A DNA stretch of 64,000 bases from assembly GCA_023393115.1 (NCBI GenBank), contig JAEWMS010000052.1, positions 22,645-86,644 on the forward strand, in the 5' to 3' direction. A model generated the notes under the pieces. That model did not search any database. It was not told the origin of the DNA and worked only from the letters and a program-made list of their open reading frames with translations. Shown in pieces: positions 34,228 to 41,915 of the stretch. The number at the start of each line of letters is the position of its first letter. Positions within the stretch are counted from its first letter, which is position 1. The position numbers and the translations under genes are program-made. The stretch comes from Bacillota bacterium. Lineage in GTDB: Bacteria > Bacillota > Clostridia > Acetivibrionales > DSM-1351.

Positions 34228-34282
34228 AAGTTCTGAGAATGAAAGCAAATAATTTTGCTTAACTCCTCAGGACTTTCTTTTT
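34228..34282 (+). terminator. Terminator of the SLH gene
   Basis: AGTTCTGAG pairs with CTCAGGACT (34266-34274), with an inner AAGCAAA/TTTTGCTT hairpin and a following T-rich stretch. Confidence 0.75.
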
Positions 34283-34694
34283 ACCTGGAAATTAAGAGGC
34301 TGTCAGGTAATTGACTGAGACTATAATCAATGGTGGATTCTTTTGGGCAGTTTTAACAAACCTCTGTCATTAGTTGTCGAAAAAAATGTAAAAAAATAAA
34401 GGAGAATTGAGAAATATGTAGAATTATGTATGTAGAATTATGTAGGTAGTAATAATTCAATAGTTAATTTCCTACTTATAAATTAGCAAATTAGCATTTA
34501 GCAGAATACATAGAACATCAAGATAAGTTTGAGGTATTAGCAGATAATACGTTACTATAAATTTAATTGCACCAACTTATATAATTATTTCGCATAAGCT
34601 CTATAAGGATAAGTTACCGATGGTAGACAAAGCAGTACTTTGTTTATCAGACGTAAATTATAAATATTTTTCTTTATTGAACAGGAGGTTTAAT
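34283..34694. other. Long leader of the chemoreceptor gene
   Basis: About 410 bp without a credible gene. A 14-bp unit ATGTAGAATTATGT is tandemly duplicated at 34416-34443. GTTACCGATGG at 34612-34622 resembles the 3' strand of a GEMM (c-di-GMP-I) aptamer, but the conserved GCAAAGC core is absent. The chemoreceptor ribosome site CAGGAGG is at 34682-34688. Confidence 0.4.
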
Positions 34695-36731
34695 ATGCGT
34701 AGAAAAGGTACAAATAAATTTAGAGGGTTAAGCTGGAAGATGTTCATGTTATGTATCCTATGTACGATAATACCTTTGCTGATAAGTATGTATACATCCT
34801 CTTACTTTTCGCAAAAGTATTTAGAAGATTCGGGTAGTAATGCATTATTTGATATTGCTGTTGAAAAGACTAACCAAATTGAATTGGCATTGTTAGACAT
34901 AGAAAAGCAGGCCCAATCAATTGCAATGCAACCCGGTATAGTTGATCCGCTAGTGGAAGCCGCTTCTAATTATACTGATCCAAAAGTTATTGACCTCCAG
35001 AAAATTACAAAAAGTTTGGAGGATAATTTCAAACTGTCAAATGGCATATATGAAAATATATTTTTAATGTACAAAAACAAGGATATTGCCGATGGTATCG
35101 GAGGTAAATCTGTGGGCTGGGTAAATGAAGCAGTGGGAAGTGCCGAGAATTTACTGGTACGCGCAGCAACAGCATCACCTACTACAGGACGTCCTGTTAT
35201 GACAATAGTAGCACCTATAAAAAGCAATGACAAACATTTGGGTACAATTGGATTATCAATAGAGTTGAACAACGTATCTGCAAAAATAATTGACAACAAT
35301 TCATCTAAGAGTGAATTTAAAACAATTATTATAAATTCAGAAGGACTTGCTATTTCATCAACAGATCAAGAACATGTTTTAGCTTTAAATTTTCAGGATG
35401 AAGCTTTAGGCTTACAGGATTTTTATAGTACAATTAGTTCTAGTAAAACAGGTGTTGACTACTTTACCCTCGATGGTAATGAATATATTGCTGCTTACAG
35501 TAAAAGTGACAAGTATGGCATGTATATATTGTCCTACAAGCCGGTTTCAGAACATAGGAAACTGATAGACAGTCTAAAATCAAAAGTAACTGTAGTTATT
35601 TTAGTAAGTATTATACTTATAGCAGTTATTATTTACCTATCATCCAGAAAAATAACAAAACCCATACTTGCAGTTTCCGAACAAGCTGAACTTTTGGCAA
35701 GTGGTGATTTGTCAGTTAATATTCCTGAAACTGCTCTGAAGAGAAAGGATGAACTTGGTAAGCTGGCCAATTCATTTGTTGCTATGGTTAATAATATAAA
35801 AGCAATAATAACTCAGATAACCGAAACATCGGATAAAGTGGCTGCCTCCAGTCAAGAATTGTATGCTTCCGGTGAACAGGTTGGCACAGCGGCTGAAGAT
35901 GTGGGACATACAATTCTTGGTATCGCCACCGGAGCAGAAGAGCAATCCACAAAGATAAATTCAGCTCTGTCAAACCTGAAGGATCTACTTGACCAAGTCA
36001 ACGAAGTAAAAACAAGCACATATAATATGCAAAATAACACTATTAATATGTTAGAAGAAATTGCAAATGGAAGAAAGACTGCTGATGAATCTATTACTAG
36101 CATTATTAATCTTAAAGCTGATGCAGAGGGAGTTTCCACAGTTATTTTCAATTTGGGGAACACTTCTAATCAAATTGGAGAGATTATTGAATTAATCAGC
36201 GGTATAGCTAAACAGACCAACCTGCTTGCTTTAAATGCAGCTATTGAGGCAGCTAGAGCTGGAGAAGCCGGAAAAGGCTTCAGTGTGGTGGCCGATGAAA
36301 TCAGGAAATTGGCTGAACAGTCAGCAGATGCCAGCGGCAGGATAGCAAAGCTAATCGTAGAAATAAAAAATGGTGTTGATACAGCGGTTAATAAGATGAA
36401 CAGCAGTATAGTTAACGTAAATTCAAGTGTAAAAGCAATCCAAGGGAATGGAGATACTTTTACTGAGATAGCTGAACAAGCTGAACAACTAAAGGAAATA
36501 GTAACCAATGTTACAAAAAGTGTAGAAATCATGACTGCAAGTAGCCATGACTTTGAGAATACCATGCAGGAGATAAATGAGACAAGCCATGAGTTTGCAG
36601 CTAATGCAGAGGGTGTATCGGCAGCCAGTGAAGAGCAAATAGCATTAACAGAAGAGATTGTTGCTTTATCAAAAGCAATGGCGGAAATGTCCGAAGAGCT
36701 ATCAGGTCTTATTAAGAATTTCAAATTGTAA
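34695..36731 (+). CDS. Methyl-accepting chemotaxis protein
   Basis: A 678-residue chemoreceptor. TM1 lies at about residues 18-40, followed by a periplasmic-type dCache-like sensor (to about 300), TM2 at about 303-322, a HAMP domain, and a long cytoplasmic coiled coil. The signalling tip is intact: GIAKQTNLLALNAAIEAARA, then GEAGKGFSVVADEIRKLAEQ. Gln/Glu-rich heptads flank it as methylation sites. The ligand is unknown; dCache domains usually bind amino acids or small organic compounds. CAGGAGG at 34682-34688 sets ATG 34695. No che genes are near. Confidence 0.92.
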   Translation: MRRKGTNKFRGLSWKMFMLCILCTIIPLLISMYTSSYFSQKYLEDSGSNALFDIAVEKTNQIELALLDIEKQAQSIAMQPGIVDPLVEAASNYTDPKVIDLQKITKSLEDNFKLSNGIYENIFLMYKNKDIADGIGGKSVGWVNEAVGSAENLLVRAATASPTTGRPVMTIVAPIKSNDKHLGTIGLSIELNNVSAKIIDNNSSKSEFKTIIINSEGLAISSTDQEHVLALNFQDEALGLQDFYSTISSSKTGVDYFTLDGNEYIAAYSKSDKYGMYILSYKPVSEHRKLIDSLKSKVTVVILVSIILIAVIIYLSSRKITKPILAVSEQAELLASGDLSVNIPETALKRKDELGKLANSFVAMVNNIKAIITQITETSDKVAASSQELYASGEQVGTAAEDVGHTILGIATGAEEQSTKINSALSNLKDLLDQVNEVKTSTYNMQNNTINMLEEIANGRKTADESITSIINLKADAEGVSTVIFNLGNTSNQIGEIIELISGIAKQTNLLALNAAIEAARAGEAGKGFSVVADEIRKLAEQSADASGRIAKLIVEIKNGVDTAVNKMNSSIVNVNSSVKAIQGNGDTFTEIAEQAEQLKEIVTNVTKSVEIMTASSHDFENTMQEINETSHEFAANAEGVSAASEEQIALTEEIVALSKAMAEMSEELSGLIKNFKL

Positions 36732-36803
36732 GCTTTATGAAAGGGAGAGGATAAGTTTCAAGTTTGTTAAGCGGCAATAATTTATGTCGAGTATGAAATA
36801 CTT

Positions 36804-36845
36804 TTAGGGACGGGTGCATATTTTTAGCATCAGTCCCTAATTTGC
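36804..36845 (+). terminator. Terminator-like hairpin after the chemoreceptor
   Basis: TTAGGGAC (36804-36811) pairs with GTCCCTAA (36833-36840), with an inner TGC/GCA step. The following T-run is short. Confidence 0.6.
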
Positions 36846-37101
36846 TTTATACCTTTAATTCTGGGTATATCTTCTTCATTTATCTTTTAAATAAGGGAAA
36901 GAAGGGATGGATATGAGACCATACGGAGGGAGAATGAATTTATTATTGGTGACGTCTCAAAGGAAGCGTTGTTGAAGCCTTGTTCCAATTATTAATGTTG
37001 GAAATAAAGCAAATTACGTATAATTATAGATAATATAACGTACAATGTGTTACCGAATATTACCATGCAGTTTTATGTGTTGGGCTTTGAGGAGTGATGG
37101 A
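36846..37101. other. Leader of the DUF5050 gene
   Basis: About 255 bp AT-rich DNA with no gene seen. A purine-rich GGGAGAATG near 36929 could be a ribosome site, but the frame after it closes quickly. GAGGAG at 37089-37094 serves the DUF5050 start at 37102. Confidence 0.4.
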
Positions 37102-38114
37102 ATGAATAATTTACAAAAATGTAAATTGAAGTTAATTTTCTTGGTGATAATAGTATGTTTGTTAATGTCTCTTATTTTATCAGGTTCTGTTTTGGGGGCT
37201 GATGAAAATTCAGTTGGGAATACCAGCGGAAACATAAATAATTATGGTTGGGTAGCAATACAGGGGGATTGGATTTATTACAGAAATGATGCACTAAATG
37301 GTAATCTGTATAAAGTTAAAACAGATGGTACCAAAAAAACAAAACTCAATGACGACGATGTTGTTAATATAAATGTCGTTGGAGACTGGATTTACTACTT
37401 TGATGTGAAAAGTCGCTCGTTTGCTGGGGATGTATATCATATATACAGGATAAAGATTGATGGGACAGAGAAAACAAAGATATATGCTTCAAATATTGGC
37501 GGATTAATATCTACTATGGTAGTAAAGGATGACTACATATATTTCGATAAAATCGGCGAAATACATAAGATGAAGACCGATGGTACCCAATTAACAAGTT
37601 TTAAAGCTCAGGAGAGGTCGCTTGCATCGATGGAGACTATTTGTACTATTATACGCACACATCCTTTGTTCCAGGTAACGGATATAGGATGAAATTTGAC
37701 GGAACAAGAAAGACTAAGATAATAGCAGCATTGACAACATCAGATTTGTTTCCTGGTGCACTGTTCGTAGATGGAAACTATGTATACTTTATCAGTGGTT
37801 CGTACTTATATAAACAGGCTAAGGATGGAAGTGAAAGAAAAGAGTTGGTAAAGAAAGTGGCGATGGAAGCGTGTAATGTATTAGATGGATGGATATACTT
37901 TGTAAATGGAGACGCAGCTGATAAAGGATATCTAAGACTTTACAAAATGCAATCTGATGGCAGTGATTTACAAAAGTTGTCAGACGATGAAATTCGATAT
38001 TATGACGGAATCAATGTAGCAGGTGAATGGATTTATTATAAAAATGCTAAAGACGATGAGTTTTACAAAATAAAACTTGATGGATCCGAACGCCAGCTGG
38101 TAGAACCGTATTAA
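37102..38114 (+). pseudogene. DUF5050 beta-propeller-like secreted protein, frameshifted
   Basis: The first part (37102-37692) has a signal peptide (1-33, ending VLGA) and repeats of the form GDWIYYRN...LYKVKTDGT-K. The second part continues the same repeats (YRMKFDGTRKTKI, GWIYFVNGD, GEWIYYKNAKDDEFYKIK) in another frame to TAA 38114. The switch falls at about 37605-37620, around GGAGAGGTCGC, where a single-base indel would restore a continuous protein of about 337 residues. DUF5050 repeats form a beta-propeller-like fold; function unknown. A sequencing error is possible, as is a real mutation. Confidence 0.8.
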
Positions 38115-38119
38115 TTGAC

Positions 38120-38214
38120 TACGGCTCGAGCCCTCACGGGTTCAAGTCCCGACACATACAGGCAAAAAAAACTACTGATTTCTCAGTAGTTTTTTTGGTG
38201 CGATCGATGGGACT
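38120..38214. repeat. Direct repeat, copy 1 (tRNA-Leu 3' end region)
   Basis: 95 bp nearly identical to 38326-38421. It contains a plus-strand tRNA T-arm-like GGGTTCAAGTCCC, an ACTACTGA/TCAGTAGT terminator hairpin with A/T runs on both sides, and 15 bp of the tRNA-Leu 3' end on the minus strand (GCGATCGATGGGACT), after which the tRNA is cut off. Confidence 0.85.
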
Positions 38215-38297
38215 GCTTTATGCATCGGCAAGCCTCGCATAAAATGACGTCGCCCACCCAAACCTCCGGTTTCGGTACCGGGCTCCTACTCTCGCCT

Positions 38298-38324
38298 AAA
38301 AATGTGCGTTTTAGCACATTTTCT
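38298..38324. terminator. Hairpin between the direct repeats
   Basis: AAAATGTGC pairs with GCACATTTT around a 6-nt loop; A-rich before and T-rich after, so terminator-like on either strand. Confidence 0.6.
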
Positions 38325-38325
38325 A

Positions 38326-38421
38326 TACGGCTCGAGCCCTCACGGGTTCAAGTCCCGACACATACAGGCAAAAAAAACTACTGATTTCTCAGTAGTTTTT
38401 TTTGGTGCGATCGATGGGACT
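38326..38421. repeat. Direct repeat, copy 2 (tRNA-Leu 3' end region)
   Basis: 96 bp; differs from copy 1 only by one T in the terminator T-run. Here it runs on into the intact tRNA-Leu gene. The hairpin serves as the tRNA's terminator on the minus strand. Confidence 0.85.
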
Positions 38422-38485
38422 TGAACCCATACGGTCTCCCACACGCCCCTCAAACGTGCGCGTCTGCCAGTTCCGCCACGATCGC
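38403..38485 (-). tRNA. tRNA-Leu (anticodon GAG)
   Basis: Read on the minus strand, acceptor GCGATCG pairs with CGATCGC. The D-arm (TGGCGGAACTGGCAGACG), anticodon loop TTGAGGG (anticodon GAG), long variable arm and T-arm GGGTTCAAGTCCC follow in order. CCA is encoded (38405-38403). The long variable arm and GAG anticodon identify leucine. A T-run terminator follows at 38400-38370. Confidence 0.92.
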
Positions 38486-38860
38486 ATTTGCGTTGTTTGC
38501 TGCGCTTCCCGCATCAGCAAGTATGATTATACTAGGTAATTTTAAGAGTGTCAATAATTAATTTATAAAAAAATGATATTGTTCAAAATTAATACTATTA
38601 ACACTAATTCATATGCTTGTATCATAATAGGAATACTGCAACCGGCCCGGTATAAGGGCAAAAAAATAAAATAATGAAAGCTATCACATTACACAGAGTA
38701 CCGCCAATGAGGACAAAGGGGCGGTATTTCTGTTTGTGATAGCTATTACTTCGGGCCAAGTTGGCCCGAAGTGGAAAGGAGGGAAACACAATCCCCGCCG
38801 GGCCTGACTGAAAAGTTGGGCCTTTTTTCATGCCAAAAATCAAAAGGAGGTAAAACCCGC
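38486..38860. other. tRNA upstream region and left edge of the foreign block
   Basis: AT-rich, host-like DNA to about 38640, then more GC-rich sequence containing the first 25-bp palindrome (38748-38772) and the AGGAGG site of the ParB-like gene. No gene seen. Confidence 0.5.
38748..38772. repeat. 25-bp palindrome, copy 1
   Basis: ACTTCGGGCCAA on each side as an inverted repeat around a single central base (G here). Because the arms are perfect, the central base gives the site an orientation: this copy is inverted relative to 39483 and 41787. Confidence 0.85.
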
Positions 38861-39547
38861 ATGGCGAAAAACGAGCCAAACAAGCCGGACGATACTAAAA
38901 CCGCGCCGGCAACTGAAACGCCAAAGGAAAAGGCCGCGCCTGTTAGTGAGCCTTTAACAACTGACAAACAACCCGAAGCCCCGGAAATAGCCGCAGATAA
39001 AGCGGCAACACTCCCCGGCCCCGGTGATGATGTTGTCGTATCATTCGATAAAATCAATGAGATTATATCGGAGAAAAAGGCGGCGAAAGCGCAGGAGGCC
39101 GGACAGCCCGCACCGGATAAACAGCCAAAACCCGAAAAAGCCCCAAAAGCTGAAAAAACGGCAAAGGCCCCAAAAGCCGCAGGGAAACAGGCCCCGGCAA
39201 AAGCAGAAGCCCCGGCCCCGGAGCAGGAAAAGCCGCCCGAACCGAGGGAGGCCCCCCGCTCCAGCGAACAGGAACAGATTGTATATATCAGTCTTTCCGA
39301 ACTCCACCCATTCAAGGATCATCCTTTCCAAGTCCGCAAAGACGAGGAAATGGCGGCAATGGTGGAAAGCGTCAAGGACAAAGGCGTAACGCAAGCCCCC
39401 GCCCGGATCGCCCTGCTGGGGCTGTACGTTCTGGCGGGGCATGGCCTGTGTCGGCACATGCTACCGGGATTTGTTTTCCACAACTTCGGGCCAACTTGGC
39501 CCGAAGTTGCAGGGTTTGGGGCCACAGATGCCCTGCTTGCCGTTTAG
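38861..39547 (+). pseudogene. ParB-like protein of an integrative element, truncated
   Basis: A 228-residue frame. An Ala/Pro/Lys-rich tail of about 145 residues precedes the start of a ParB/Spo0J nuclease domain (IVYISLSELHPFKDHPFQVR, then MAAMVESVKDKGVTQ). After GVTQ the expected PxxVRP...GYxxxAGHRR is reduced to YVLAGHG, and the frame then reads through a 25-bp palindrome to a stop. The HTH and C-terminal domains are missing. This long-tailed ParB type is common in Tn1549-like conjugative elements of gut Firmicutes. The block is clearly more GC-rich than its surroundings. Confidence 0.7.
39483..39507. repeat. 25-bp palindrome, copy 2
   Basis: Same arms as copy 1 with central C; the pairing extends one base each side (39482-39508). 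It lies inside the 3' end of the truncated parB frame. Confidence 0.85.
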
Positions 39548-39605
39548 CGGAATGGCCGAAAAAAGAGTATGGCGTATGTTATTCCATATCAGTTGAAAAG
39601 AGTTC

Positions 39606-39646
39606 TTGACATATATCGCCTAATATTATATAATACCAGTATCATA
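39606..39646 (+). promoter_or_regulatory. Sigma-A promoter with overlapping dyad (PadR operon)
   Basis: TTGACA (39606-39611) and TATAAT (39629-39634) are both perfect, with a 17-bp spacer. TATAATAC-CA-GTATCATA (39629-39646) is an 18-bp dyad overlapping the -10 box, a natural PadR autoregulatory operator. Confidence 0.8.
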
Positions 39647-39663
39647 TAGAGCGAGGTGATATT

Positions 39664-40236
39664 ATGTCTTTACCTTATGGCTTGCTCGGCTTACTTGGTT
39701 ATCAAGACGGTAGCGGCTATGATATGGCGAAAATGTTTGAGGGTTCTCTGAATTTTTTTTGGCACGCACAAAGCAGTCAAATCTATCGAGAATTTAGCAG
39801 AATGGAGGAAAAAGGCTGGGTTACTTGCAAGAATATAGTTCAAGATGGCCGACCTAATAAAAAGGTGTATTCAATTACAGACTCCGGGCGGGAGGAGTTT
39901 GCAAGATGGCTGTCGGAGGCAACGCTTGAATTAGAAAATCCACACAACGCTATGCTGATGCGGGTGTTTTTCGGCGCAAACGACCCCGACGCGACACTTG
40001 AACTTCTGATAAAAGTCCGCGACCAATGCATAAAGGATATTGAGACAAAGCGTCCGAAAACCAGTCAAGACGCTAACACATACGCTGACATCACCGAAGA
40101 CGGACAGCAAAAACTCAAATACTGGCTGATGACCCAAGAGTTTGTTACTATGCAGAAAATGGCGATGATTGAATGGGCGGAACGTAATATTGCACGGCTG
40201 GAGGAAGATATAAGCAAAGAGGGGTCGCCAAAATGA
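39664..40236 (+). CDS. PadR family transcriptional regulator
   Basis: A 190-residue protein. It has a winged HTH at about 1-80 (LPYGLLGLLGYQDGSGYDMAK, then IYREFSRMEEKGWV and the wing KKVYSITDSGREEF) and a C-terminal helical dimerisation domain of the Vir_act_alpha_C type. PadR proteins repress detoxification or efflux genes and are released by phenolics or drugs. A perfect promoter with an overlapping dyad precedes it. Its stop overlaps the next gene (ATGA), and the operon continues with an oxidoreductase. Composition matches the foreign block. Confidence 0.9.
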   Translation: MSLPYGLLGLLGYQDGSGYDMAKMFEGSLNFFWHAQSSQIYREFSRMEEKGWVTCKNIVQDGRPNKKVYSITDSGREEFARWLSEATLELENPHNAMLMRVFFGANDPDATLELLIKVRDQCIKDIETKRPKTSQDANTYADITEDGQQKLKYWLMTQEFVTMQKMAMIEWAERNIARLEEDISKEGSPK

Positions 40237-40739
40237 CTATAAAAAGCAAACAAAAACTTGTGGAGCTAATAGCAAGCCTTGCATGGTTTGGCTGTTACTT
40301 GCTCTATGCGTTTAGCGGCAATGCGCCGGAAGTTGGTAATCTGCAAGGCTGGGCAACGGCTCTGCTTATTGCGATTGTGATTAGTGTTGGCGTTTTATTG
40401 ATTGCAAGTGCTGGGTTCAATCTTATCGCAAGTACAGTAATGATTGTGCAGGAAAAAGCAAATGGACGAGAAGATATAAGTAAAATTACGACCCGCGCCA
40501 AAAACGCATTTGCGGAAAATAAACTCGACAAAGCCATCAATGCAAAAGCAAATAGCATGACGCTTGGGTGTATTGCAATTGGAGTGGGTGTTTCACTGGT
40601 TGCTATGGCTCTTGGCATCAATGCGGTTTTGGGATTGCATATTATTCTTTGCTTCTCCTGCTGCATAGGGGTGGCAGTCGGTTGCATCTATAGCATAACA
40701 ATCTATGAGAGGAAACGAAAAGAGGAAAGCAAAAAATGA
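40233..40739 (+). CDS. PadR-associated four-helix membrane protein
   Basis: A 168-residue protein with four hydrophobic segments in two pairs (about 10-30, 40-65, 110-130, 135-155) and a charged middle loop. It overlaps padR by 4 bp and the oxidoreductase by 4 bp, so the three genes form one tight operon. I do not recognise a named family. It may be an efflux or membrane stress partner of the operon. Confidence 0.75.
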   Translation: MTIKSKQKLVELIASLAWFGCYLLYAFSGNAPEVGNLQGWATALLIAIVISVGVLLIASAGFNLIASTVMIVQEKANGREDISKITTRAKNAFAENKLDKAINAKANSMTLGCIAIGVGVSLVAMALGINAVLGLHIILCFSCCIGVAVGCIYSITIYERKRKEESKK

Positions 40740-41719
40740 AAGCGATAATTTGTACGAGGTATGGTGCGCCAGACGTTCTCAAAGTCGTTGACGCAGAAAA
40801 GCCTATACCGAAAGACAATGAGGTCTTGGTGAAAATCCACGCCTCGTCTATTAACTCCTACGATTGGCATATTATGAGAGGAAGTCCGTTTTTGGTGCGC
40901 TTACGCGAGGGCTTATTCAAACCTAAGAAAATCAAAATACTTGGGACAGATATTGCGGGCATCGTAGAGTCCGTAGGGAAAAGCATTAAAAGCTTTGCCG
41001 TTGGTGATAGGGTATATGGTTGTATGGCCGATAGCAGCGGTGACGGTGGCTATGCTGAATACAAGTGCGCGAAAGAGAGCGTCCTTGCGCCTATTCCAAG
41101 TGGGATAACCTTTGAACAGGCCGCGTCTGTGCCAATGGCGGCGGTTACGGCATTGCAAGGGCTTCGGGAGATTGGCAAAATAAAAAAGGGCCAACAGGTC
41201 TTAATCAATGGTGCGTCCGGCGGTGTGGGGACATTTGCGGTACAGCTTGCTAAATCTTTTGGTGCTGAGGTAACAGGCGTATGCAGTACGCGCAATGCGG
41301 AAATGGTGCGTTCCATAGGAGCCGACCATGTGATTGACTATACAAAGGAAGATTACACCCAAAGTAGACAGCAGTATGATTTGATTCTTGATATTGTGGC
41401 AAACCACACTCTTTCAGAATGCCGCCGCGCCCTAAAGCCAGATGGAACTTGCGCGGTGGTTGGATTTTCTACAATGGGGTTTGTTCTGAAAATCGGAATG
41501 CTTGGGAATAAGACAGCCAAAACAGACGGAAAAACAATAAAGATGGTGATGGCTGACAATACAAAAAGTCAAGATTTAGTTTTTCTTAATCAGCTTCTTG
41601 AATTGGGAAAGGTTGTGCCTGTTATTGATGGCTGTTACCCATTTGGCGATATACAAAAGGCGTTTGAATACTTTGAAAAAGAGCACCCAAAAGGGAAAGT
41701 GGTAATTGAAGTTATTTAA
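40736..41719 (+). CDS. Zinc-free MDR-type NAD(P)H oxidoreductase
   Basis: A 327-residue medium-chain dehydrogenase/reductase, quinone-oxidoreductase-like. It has the N-terminal GroES-like domain (EVLVKIHASSINSYDWHIMRG), ILGTDIAGIVESVG, and the nucleotide-binding GASGGVGTFAVQLAK. The Cys/His zinc ligands of classical alcohol dehydrogenases are absent. The family reduces quinones, enones or similar electrophiles with NADPH. Control by the adjacent PadR suggests detoxification. ATG 40736 overlaps the membrane-protein stop. Confidence 0.88.
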   Translation: MKAIICTRYGAPDVLKVVDAEKPIPKDNEVLVKIHASSINSYDWHIMRGSPFLVRLREGLFKPKKIKILGTDIAGIVESVGKSIKSFAVGDRVYGCMADSSGDGGYAEYKCAKESVLAPIPSGITFEQAASVPMAAVTALQGLREIGKIKKGQQVLINGASGGVGTFAVQLAKSFGAEVTGVCSTRNAEMVRSIGADHVIDYTKEDYTQSRQQYDLILDIVANHTLSECRRALKPDGTCAVVGFSTMGFVLKIGMLGNKTAKTDGKTIKMVMADNTKSQDLVFLNQLLELGKVVPVIDGCYPFGDIQKAFEYFEKEHPKGKVVIEVI

Positions 41720-41786
41720 TGGAATTAATGAAACTACACATCTAAGATATCATGATTTGGTGCATAAAGTGATATAACGACTATGG

Positions 41787-41811
41787 ACTTCGGGCCAACT
41801 TGGCCCGAAGT
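41787..41811. repeat. 25-bp palindrome, copy 3
   Basis: Same arms and central C as copy 2, in direct orientation to it. It lies 67 bp after the oxidoreductase stop and 104 bp before the recombinase start. Confidence 0.85.
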
Positions 41812-41915
41812 GTACCGTAAACCCTTTGTTTATGAGGCTTTGCAGCCTCGACAACATTGTTCGCATTACCCTAAAATGGTATAATATAGGTGTAATGTGA
41901 TAGAGAGGAGGACAC

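Noticed and set aside
34530..34625. c-di-GMP-I (GEMM) riboswitch before the chemoreceptor
   Set aside because: Only the GTTACCGATGG end resembles GEMM; the GGGACGCAAAGCC core and correct stems are missing. The similar GTTACCGAA near 37050 fails the same test.
38746..39525. Minus-strand frames across the ParB-like gene
   Set aside because: Low-complexity Ala/Gly/Phe shadows of an Ala/Pro/Lys-rich gene; no ribosome site.
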